Source: Dysgonamonadaceae bacterium
GTDB lineage: Bacteria; Bacteroidota; Bacteroidia; Bacteroidales; Azobacteroidaceae
Direction of reading: 5' to 3'
Assembly (NCBI GenBank): GCA_031287395.1
Contig: JAITTA010000129.1
Coordinates: forward strand, 1 to 7,952
DNA length: 7,952 nt
Shown: positions 1 through 5,062 of the stretch, in pieces
Layout: every line of letters begins with the position of its first letter
Position numbering within the stretch: position 1 is the first letter of the stretch
The notes under the pieces: model-generated
The model's database searches: none
Told to the model about the DNA's origin: nothing
The model's input: only the letters and a program-made list of their open reading frames with translations
Position numbers and translations under genes: made by a program

Positions 1-2580
1 GATTCGGTTTCTAATAGTGCAATAGATACTCCGGTAGTATATGATGCAAAAGATTCCATTATTACGACTATGGATGCAGGTAATATCATCCGTTTGTATG
101 GTGAGGCGAAGGTAACCTACAAGGATTTGGAACTTACCGGAGAATATATTGAAATCGATGCGGACAAAAACATGGTGTTTGCCACGTTTGCCCTTGATTC
201 AATCGGCGATGAATTCGGATATCCTATTTTCAAAGATGCCGGAAATCAGTACGAGATGAAGAAGATGTGGTATAATTTCAAAACGAAGAAAGGCTACATC
301 GTGGATGTAATTACGGAACAGGGAGAAGGATATGTTACTGCCGGACAGACCAAAAAAATGGATAACGATGATTTGTATATGCTTGGCGGACGCTATACCC
401 CCTGTGACGACCACGATCATCCTCATTTTTATTTTAATCTGACCAAGGCTAAAGTCCGGCCGAAAAAAAATGTGGTTACCGGTCCGGCTTATCTTGTCGT
501 TGAAGGAGTCCCGTTACCGGTTTTTATTCCTTTCGGTTTTTTCCCGTTTTCCAGCGATTACTCTTCCGGAGTCATCATGCCTACTTATGGCGATGAAATA
601 TCGCGTGGATTCTCCCTGAGGAACGGAGGATATTATTTTGCATTCAATGACTACGTGGATCTGGAGTTGACCGGAGAGATATTTACGAAGGGCTCTTGGG
701 GCCTGACTGCTACTTCCAGGTATCGAAAAAAATACAAATGGTCAGGAAATTTTAATGCCAATTACCTGGTTACGAAGCTGGACGATGGGAATCTTCCTTC
801 GAAGGATTTCAGATTGGTATGGTCGCATTCCCAGGATCCGAAAATGAACCCGTTCAGTACTCTTACAGTCGGGGTTAATTTCACAACCAGTTCTTATAAC
901 TACAATAGCTTGAATTCGATGTACACATCGGATGCGTACCAGAATACCAAATCTTCGAGTATCAACTATACCAGGCGATTCCCGAACAGTCCCTGGAGCG
1001 TTAGTCTCAACTCGACGATTAACCAGCAATCGCGGGATACAACAATCAGCATGACTTTACCTAATATGACCATCACTATGAGTGATATTTATCCTTTCAA
1101 ACGGAAAGAACAGATAGGTAATCCCCGTTGGTACGAAAATATCCGGATGAGTTATACCGGATTGTTCAATAACAGTATTTCCAGTGTAAAAGAGTATGAG
1201 TTTATGCAGAAAAACCTCATCAAAGACTGGAAAAACGGGATGAAACACGATATTCCCGTCAGCGCTTCTTTCAATTTGTTCAGGTTTATTAATATCACGC
1301 CCAGTGTAAGCTATACCAGCAGGTGGTACACGACGAAAATAGAACAGACATACGATCCTTATGTGAGAAAGGTAGTTCCGGGAGATACTACCTATGGTTT
1401 TTACCGCATCTATGATTATAGGGGAAGTATAAGTGCAAATACCAAGTTGTATGGCTTTTTCAAACCTTGGGGATTGTTTGGAAATTGGGCTAAGAATACG
1501 CTTATACGTCACGTGCTGACTCCCAGTGTCAGTTTCAGCGGAGCTCCTGATTTCAGTTCTCCCCGTTATGGCTATTATCAGGATCTGATTTATCTCAATC
1601 CGTCCACAGGAAAATCGGATACTCTGAAATATTCTCCTTACCAGTCGGGTCTTTGGAATGTTCCGGGGCAGGGAAAAACCGGAAGTATTTCTTTTTCTTT
1701 GGATAATAATGTGGAGGCGAAATACACGACAGCGGATACAACGAAAAAAATCAGTATTATCGACAACCTGGGGCTGTCTACGAGTTATAACTTCCTTGCA
1801 GATTCGATGAACTGGCAGAATCTGACGGCTTCTATGCGCTTGAAACTTACCAAGTCTTATACTCTTAATTTGCAGGGAACATTTGATGTCTATACATACG
1901 ACGATAACGGAAACCGGATCAATGTCCCCCGTTGGAAAGCCGGAAAGGGAATCGGCCGCTTGATGAACACAGGAACTTCTTTTTCTTATACCTTGAATAA
2001 TGAATCGTTAAAAAAATTATTTGGAAAAGCGAAAGACGATTCTTCGGGAAATAAAGACGAAAATTCCCAATCCGGAGAAGGTGAAGATCATTCACCTGAA
2101 CAGGAAGGAGAAGAGGCTGCCGGGACACAGTCTTCATCCCTCCGTGGGAAAAAATCCGATAATGGAGAGTTTGATGCGGACGGTTACATGATCATGAATA
2201 TCCCTTGGAACCTCTCGTTGAGCTATTCCCTGAGTCTTGGTTATGATATGTCGAGGGACCAGACCGGAAAACCTGTTAACTTCCATAATAATGAATTTGG
2301 ATACAAGGTTACACAAAACCTTGGTATATCCGGCAATATCAGTCCGACAAAGGGTTGGAGTTTTAACTTTGGAACTGCTTATGATTTCGAATACAAAGGC
2401 TTTACCTATATGCAGTGTTCTATTAACAGAAATCTTCACTGCTGGCAGATTTCAGTGAGTCTTAACCCCATAGGCCCTTATCAATCCTATAGCTTCACGT
2501 TGTCGGTAAATGCTTCCATGCTGAAAGATGTTAAATATACCCAAAGCAGTAGTTCGCGTGATGCGGTAAATTGGCATTAA
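1..2580 (+). CDS. lptD: LptD-like LPS-assembly outer-membrane protein (5' end outside the window)
   Basis: This is the C-terminal, larger part of a Bacteroidota-type LptD, the outer-membrane beta-barrel that inserts lipopolysaccharide into the outer leaflet. The frame is open from base 1, so the ATG at 70 is an internal methionine and the true start lies upstream. The first ~130 visible residues (IIRLYGEAKVTYKDLELTGE) have the alternating pattern of the periplasmic OstA/LptA-like beta-jellyroll. A cysteine/histidine segment CDDHDHPHFYF follows near nt 400-440. The rest is a long barrel of aromatic-rich alternating strands. Two more cysteines lie near the end in MQCSINRNLHCW (nt 2410-2445); I see only three cysteines in the visible protein. 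A strongly acidic, Ser/Gly-rich stretch (nt ~2026-2175) looks like an unstructured loop. The protein ends in NWH. It converges on ung with 75 bp between stop codons, and I see no clear terminator hairpin there. The family call is from remembered motif patterns; the gene symbol is by analogy with proteobacterial LptD. Confidence 0.85.
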   Translation, partial: DSVSNSAIDTPVVYDAKDSIITTMDAGNIIRLYGEAKVTYKDLELTGEYIEIDADKNMVFATFALDSIGDEFGYPIFKDAGNQYEMKKMWYNFKTKKGYIVDVITEQGEGYVTAGQTKKMDNDDLYMLGGRYTPCDDHDHPHFYFNLTKAKVRPKKNVVTGPAYLVVEGVPLPVFIPFGFFPFSSDYSSGVIMPTYGDEISRGFSLRNGGYYFAFNDYVDLELTGEIFTKGSWGLTATSRYRKKYKWSGNFNANYLVTKLDDGNLPSKDFRLVWSHSQDPKMNPFSTLTVGVNFTTSSYNYNSLNSMYTSDAYQNTKSSSINYTRRFPNSPWSVSLNSTINQQSRDTTISMTLPNMTITMSDIYPFKRKEQIGNPRWYENIRMSYTGLFNNSISSVKEYEFMQKNLIKDWKNGMKHDIPVSASFNLFRFINITPSVSYTSRWYTTKIEQTYDPYVRKVVPGDTTYGFYRIYDYRGSISANTKLYGFFKPWGLFGNWAKNTLIRHVLTPSVSFSGAPDFSSPRYGYYQDLIYLNPSTGKSDTLKYSPYQSGLWNVPGQGKTGSISFSLDNNVEAKYTTADTTKKISIIDNLGLSTSYNFLADSMNWQNLTASMRLKLTKSYTLNLQGTFDVYTYDDNGNRINVPRWKAGKGIGRLMNTGTSFSYTLNNESLKKLFGKAKDDSSGNKDENSQSGEGEDHSPEQEGEEAAGTQSSSLRGKKSDNGEFDADGYMIMNIPWNLSLSYSLSLGYDMSRDQTGKPVNFHNNEFGYKVTQNLGISGNISPTKGWSFNFGTAYDFEYKGFTYMQCSINRNLHCWQISVSLNPIGPYQSYSFTLSVNASMLKDVKYTQSSSSRDAVNWH

Positions 2581-2655
2581 ATATCCGGATGGTTTATAGG
2601 TCTGATTTAATAGAACAACAACAAAATTATTAACTTCAACGCGTACTCATGCTTT

Positions 2656-3318
2656 TTACCATTGAATCGGAGTTTGTCCGGTGGCTATCAGGTATTCGTT
2701 TGCTTTACTGAAGTGTCTGTTTCCGAAAAATCCGCGGTGTGCGGAAAGGGGAGAGGGATGAGGTGACTTCAGAATTAAATGTTTGTCGGGATTGATGAAT
2801 TCTCCTTTCTTTTGAGCAAAAGAACCCCACAGGATAAATGCGACATGTTCCTTGTTTTCTGCAATCCGGTGAATGGCGGCATCTGTAAATTGTTCCCATC
2901 CTTTGTGTTGATGGGAACCTGCATAATGCGCACGCACAGTCAGAGTAGCATTCAGTAACAGGACTCCTTGTTTTGCCCAACGTTCCAGGTTCCCCGACCC
3001 GGGGATAGCCGTGCCCAAATCGGATTGGATTTCCTTGAAAATATTTTGGAGAGAAGGAGGAAACGGAATTCCATCATTAACGGAAAAACAGAGTCCATGC
3101 GCCTGCCCCGGTTCATGATAAGGATCTTGTCCGAGGATAACCACTTTGACTTTCTCGAAAGGACATTGGTCGAAAGCATTGAAGATCAGTTTTCCGGGAG
3201 GGTAAATAGTATGGGTTTGATACTCCTGTTTTACAAAATGTACCAGATTGGTGAAATAAGACTGTTGAAATTCACTTTCCAACTGCTGTTTCCAGGAATT
3301 TTCTATTTTTACGTCCAC
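2656..3318 (-). CDS. ung: Uracil-DNA glycosylase, family 1
   Basis: Removes uracil from DNA by cleaving the N-glycosidic bond, starting base-excision repair in the cytoplasm. The 220-residue length is typical of the family. All family-1 motifs are visible: the water-activating loop GQDPYH at residues 63-68 (catalytic Asp65), Phe78 in GLCFSV for stacking on uracil, Asn123 in LLNATLTV for uracil recognition, and the DNA-intercalation loop HPSPLSAHRGF starting at catalytic His187, with Leu191 as the expected intercalating residue. The ATG at 3318 (MDVKIENSW) gives the expected short N-terminal extension. The gene appears monocistronic: convergent with the LptD gene at its 3' end and divergent from tRNA-Arg at its 5' end. 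No motif residue is missing. Confidence 0.97.
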   Translation of the reverse strand: MDVKIENSWKQQLESEFQQSYFTNLVHFVKQEYQTHTIYPPGKLIFNAFDQCPFEKVKVVILGQDPYHEPGQAHGLCFSVNDGIPFPPSLQNIFKEIQSDLGTAIPGSGNLERWAKQGVLLLNATLTVRAHYAGSHQHKGWEQFTDAAIHRIAENKEHVAFILWGSFAQKKGEFINPDKHLILKSPHPSPLSAHRGFFGNRHFSKANEYLIATGQTPIQW

Positions 3319-3365
3319 GGGATATGAATTAAAAATTACGAATTGCGATGAATTATTTTAACGGA

Positions 3366-3373
3366 CAAAGTTA
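3366..3373 (-). promoter_or_regulatory. Candidate -7 box for ung
   Basis: On the minus strand these bases read TAACTTTG, matching the Bacteroidota -7 consensus TAnnTTTG. A transcript starting about 6 bases downstream would have a leader of roughly 40 bases before the ung ATG. I see no TTG or TTTG at the usual 19-20 bp upstream, so the call rests on the -7 box and its position only. Confidence 0.4.
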
Positions 3374-3476
3374 ATAAATATTTGTTAAATTGAATATGCA
3401 AGGGATTGTTCATTCTAATTTTCAATTTTGAATCCGTCAATTTTGCAATTCGATTTTCAGTTTTCAATTTTTATTG

Positions 3477-3484
3477 TATCTTTG
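3477..3484 (+). promoter_or_regulatory. -7 box of the tRNA-Arg promoter
   Basis: TATCTTTG followed by C matches the Bacteroidota TAnnTTTGC box and ends 10 bases before the mature 5' end of the tRNA, a sensible distance for a short 5' leader. The -33 region contains only a T-rich TTTTC (3454-3458), so that element is weak. The same octamer is the -7 box proposed upstream of mnmE. Confidence 0.6.
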
Positions 3485-3494
3485 CATCCCAAAA

Positions 3495-3568
3495 GGTCCC
3501 GTAGTTTAGTTGAATAGAACGGCAGATTCCGGTTCTGCAGGTCACAGGTTTGAGTCCTGTCGGGATCA
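3495..3568 (+). tRNA. tRNA-Arg, anticodon CCG
   Basis: A complete 74-base cloverleaf that decodes CGG. The acceptor stem is GGTCCCG (3495-3501) with CGGGATC (3561-3567), including one G:T wobble at pair 2:71; the discriminator is A3568. The D stem is GTTT/GAAC (3504-3507, 3517-3520). The anticodon stem is GCAGA/TCTGC (3522-3526, 3534-3538) around loop TTCCGGT, with anticodon CCG at 3529-3531 followed by G37. The variable loop is AGGTC. The T stem is ACAGG/CCTGT (3544-3548, 3556-3560) around loop TTTGAGT. CCA is not encoded. Two bases are unusual and appear to compensate: position 19 is A (3513) and position 56 is T (3551), where G19 and C56 are normally paired. All stems are intact and a promoter box and terminator flank the gene, so I read it as functional. 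Confidence 0.95.
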
Positions 3569-3573
3569 CGGCG

Positions 3574-3596
3574 AAAAGCCGCAAATGCGGCTTTTT
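3574..3596 (+). terminator. Rho-independent terminator of tRNA-Arg
   Basis: Left arm AAAAGCCGC (3574-3582), loop AAAT, right arm GCGGCTTTT, then one further T and CT. The arms pair perfectly over 9 bp, with a G/C-rich inner stem and a T run, five bases after the tRNA 3' end. A smaller alternative hairpin, CGGC-GAAAA-GCCG (3569-3581), shares the left arm and would compete with it. The A run on the left arm means the hairpin could also stop transcripts arriving from the right. Confidence 0.88.
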
Positions 3597-3600
3597 CTCA

Positions 3601-3749
3601 AAAAACGGAGATTTTGAAAGTATTGCCAATGAAGAAACACGTAACTCGCCCTGGCAGGATTGGTCGCAGGTACGTTTGCCGTTTTCCCGGCTTCCACACT
3701 TTGAGCAGAAGGAATGGGAATAATTTCTTAAAAATCAATTTATTTATTT
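3601..3749. other. Non-coding or remnant tract after the tRNA; nothing recognised
   Basis: No gene is supported between the tRNA terminator and the promoter at 3750. Bases 3629-3720 are visibly richer in G and C than the A/T-rich intergenic DNA on either side. A plus-strand frame without a usable start runs open from 3514 (through the tRNA) to a TAA at 3721 and ends in an acidic, Trp-containing tail (SPWQDWSQVR ... FEQKEWE). An ATG at 3629 opens a different 51-codon basic frame (MKKHVTRPGRIGRRY). Neither has a recognisable family or a convincing ribosome-binding site. The tract could be the decayed 3' end of a gene, a small RNA, or chance. Confidence 0.35.
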
Positions 3750-3781
3750 TTTGGAAATCTGAAATAAAATCACTAATTTTG
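3750..3781 (+). promoter_or_regulatory. Bacteroidota-type promoter upstream of the phosphoesterase
   Basis: TTTG at 3750-3753, a 20-bp spacer, then TAATTTTG at 3774-3781. Both elements and the spacing fit the phylum consensus (TTTG, 19-20 bp, TAnnTTTG). Transcription would start near 3788, which leaves a leader of about 143 bases before the phosphoesterase start at 3931. That is long enough to hold the small ORF and hairpins described separately. Confidence 0.6.
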
Positions 3782-3800
3782 TAGTGAGTTATTTGAGGAA

Positions 3801-3905
3801 ATGCAGCGCAAAATGCAGAAATACGCACGGTTCCAAACGGTTGCTTCTATCGCTGAAAAACTTCGCTTAAAGCCTTTTATTCAAAAGGTTATCTCTCTAA
3901 GGTAA
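3801..3905 (+). CDS. Possible small basic protein or leader peptide (34 or 30 codons)
   Basis: A short frame runs from ATG 3801 (MQRKMQKYARF) to TAA 3903-3905 and ends in KPFIQKVISLR. With nine Lys/Arg and one Glu it would be strongly basic. A purine-rich GAGGAA (3795-3800) touches the first ATG, too close to serve it; it lies 12 bases before a second in-frame ATG at 3813, which would give 30 codons. The frame sits about 13 bases after the predicted transcription start and stops 25 bases before the phosphoesterase ATG. Its stop codon forms the left end of an inverted repeat. I recognise no family. It may be a real small protein, a leader peptide coupling translation to the downstream gene, or a chance frame. 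Confidence 0.3.
   Translation: MQRKMQKYARFQTVASIAEKLRLKPFIQKVISLR
3871..3890 (+). promoter_or_regulatory. Leader hairpin before the phosphoesterase
   Basis: AGCCTTTT (3871-3878), loop ATTC, AAAAGGTT (3883-3890) can form an 8-bp stem with one G:T pair. A pyrimidine stretch (ATCTCTCT) follows, which is only weakly terminator-like. It lies inside the small ORF, so ribosomes on that frame would disrupt it. An attenuator role is possible but unproven. Confidence 0.3.
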
Positions 3906-3923
3906 TTTTATAAAATAAAATTA
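3903..3923. repeat. Perfect 9-bp inverted repeat just upstream of the phosphoesterase start
   Basis: TAATTTTAT (3903-3911), spacer AAA, ATAAAATTA (3915-3923) is an exact inverted repeat made only of A and T. It ends 7 bases before the ATG at 3931. In RNA it would be a weak stem over the ribosome-entry region; in DNA it could be an operator. A/T-only composition makes a chance origin quite possible. Confidence 0.45.
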
Positions 3924-3930
3924 TGTATAT

Positions 3931-4938
3931 ATGAAAATTTTTAAGTTTTGTGTTTTATTGCTTATTCTGAATCTCTTTCGGCCGGATAATGTGTTGGCAG
4001 GTGATCTCCGCTTTAGGTCCGATGGAAAATTTAAAATTATCCAGATCACAGACTCCCATATTCAAGCCAATTCTCCGTATTCTCAGGAAACAATCGAGAT
4101 GCTCAACCTTGTCCTGGATGTGGAAAAACCTGATTTAGTGATATTTACGGGAGATATTGTGACGGGGAAACCTTATAAATCCGGATTTGATATGGTAATC
4201 GAACCGCTTATAAGTCGGAAAATTCCTTATGCTTTATTATTCGGGAATCATGACGACGAACAAGACCTTTCGAGAAAGGAAGTCGCTGATCTTTTAATGG
4301 GGTATCCTTATAATGTTAGTAAACTGAAGAAAGTTAAAAATGTTTCCGGATATGGAAATTATACCATTGAAATCAAAGAAAATTCAGGTAAGCAGACTCG
4401 GGCTGTTATTTATTGTATGGATTCTAATGCCTACAGCACCTTGAAACAGGTAAAAGGGTACGGTTGGTTCAATTTTGATCAGGTCGAATGGTATAGGAAA
4501 CAGAGTGATCGGTTTACGAGAAAAAACGATGGGAAACCGTTTCCTGCATTGGCCTTTTTCCATATTCCTTTGCCTGAATATAAAAAAGTCTACACTGATA
4601 CCATCCACCGGCTTGTGGGAACACAAATGGAAAAGGTCTGTTCTCCGGAAATCAATACGGGATTGTTTGCCAGTATGCTTGAAAAAGGAGATGTAATGGG
4701 AACATTTGTCGGACATGATCATGTTAATGATTATATTTTCAATTTGTATGGAATAGCATTGGCCTACGGACGATTTTCCGGAAGTAAAACAACTTATACC
4801 AAATTGAAAAATGGTGTTCGTGTCATTGAACTTACTGAAGATACAAGAAGATTTGATACCTGGATCCGGCTGGATGATAAAACGGTGATTGACCGGATAC
4901 AATTTCCGGATGATCTCCCTCTCCCGGAAAGTAAATAA
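3931..4938 (+). CDS. Exported calcineurin-like metallophosphoesterase (Dcr2/PAP29-like)
   Basis: A 335-residue binuclear-metal phosphoesterase. An N-terminal signal peptide (Lys-containing start, hydrophobic residues 7-16, likely cleavage VLA|GD after residue 23) sends it to the periplasm or beyond. The five metallophosphoesterase blocks are in order: ITDSHIQ (Asp41, His43), FTGDIV (Asp75), FGNHDDE (Asn106, His107), FFHIPLPEY (His211) and VGHDHVND (His262, His264). The FKIIQITDSHIQ opening and GNHDDE block resemble the eukaryotic Dcr2 / purple-acid-phosphatase-29 subgroup, so phosphomonoester hydrolysis is the best guess; the substrate cannot be read from sequence. A stop-start micro-frame (ATG 3923, TGA 3932-3934) overlaps the chosen ATG. 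That ATG is still preferred because it gives an intact signal peptide. The GH20 gene follows 124 bp downstream on the same strand. All metal ligands are present, so the enzyme is probably active. Confidence 0.9.
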   Translation: MKIFKFCVLLLILNLFRPDNVLAGDLRFRSDGKFKIIQITDSHIQANSPYSQETIEMLNLVLDVEKPDLVIFTGDIVTGKPYKSGFDMVIEPLISRKIPYALLFGNHDDEQDLSRKEVADLLMGYPYNVSKLKKVKNVSGYGNYTIEIKENSGKQTRAVIYCMDSNAYSTLKQVKGYGWFNFDQVEWYRKQSDRFTRKNDGKPFPALAFFHIPLPEYKKVYTDTIHRLVGTQMEKVCSPEINTGLFASMLEKGDVMGTFVGHDHVNDYIFNLYGIALAYGRFSGSKTTYTKLKNGVRVIELTEDTRRFDTWIRLDDKTVIDRIQFPDDLPLPESK

Positions 4939-4941
4939 CAT

Positions 4942-4974
4942 TGGCATGGATTCTTCCTGATGTTCCAGATGCCA
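4942..4974 (+). terminator. Weak hairpin after the phosphoesterase gene
   Basis: TGGCATGGA (4942-4950) can pair with TCC plus ATGCCA (4964-4966, 4969-4974), with a 2-base AG bulge and a 13-base loop; TTTCCCC follows. The stem is plausible, but the loop is large and the T run is poor. It may be a weak terminator or an mRNA 3' structure between the phosphoesterase and GH20 genes. Confidence 0.3.
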
Positions 4975-5038
4975 TTTCCCCACACAGGCATTTGTATATT
5001 GAATGTGAAAATTCAGGGATCAACCCATTTGATTTTAC

Positions 5039-5046
5039 TATTTTTG
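5039..5046 (+). promoter_or_regulatory. Candidate -7 box close to the GH20 start
   Basis: TATTTTTG followed by C fits TAnnTTTGC. Only 16 bases separate it from the ATG at 5063, so a transcript starting about 6 bases downstream would have a leader of about 10 bases. No TTG or TTTG lies at the expected -33 distance. The site may be a weak promoter, or chance in a T-rich stretch with the gene read through from the phosphoesterase. Confidence 0.4.
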
Positions 5047-5062
5047 CAAAAAAAATGACATT

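Noticed and set aside
70..72. ATG at 70 as the start of the LptD-like protein
   Set aside because: The frame is open back to base 1 and already encodes family-like sequence (VVYDAKDSIITT), so the start lies upstream of the window.
1057..1512. 151-codon minus-strand frame opposite the LptD-like gene
   Set aside because: Antisense shadow of well-supported barrel-coding sequence; no start signal or domain features.
3598..3828. 76-codon minus-strand frame across the post-tRNA tract
   Set aside because: No ribosome-binding site, no recognisable family, and it overlaps the opposite-strand promoter and small ORF; its composition is what A/T-rich non-coding DNA gives.
3495..3930. Integrated mobile element at the tRNA-Arg 3' end
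   Set aside because: I found no integrase gene in the window and no clear second copy of the tRNA 3' end as a direct repeat; only an indirect compositional hint remains, reported as a finding.
4384..4983. 199-codon minus-strand frame opposite the phosphoesterase
   Set aside because: Antisense shadow of a gene with complete catalytic motifs; the translated protein has no family features.
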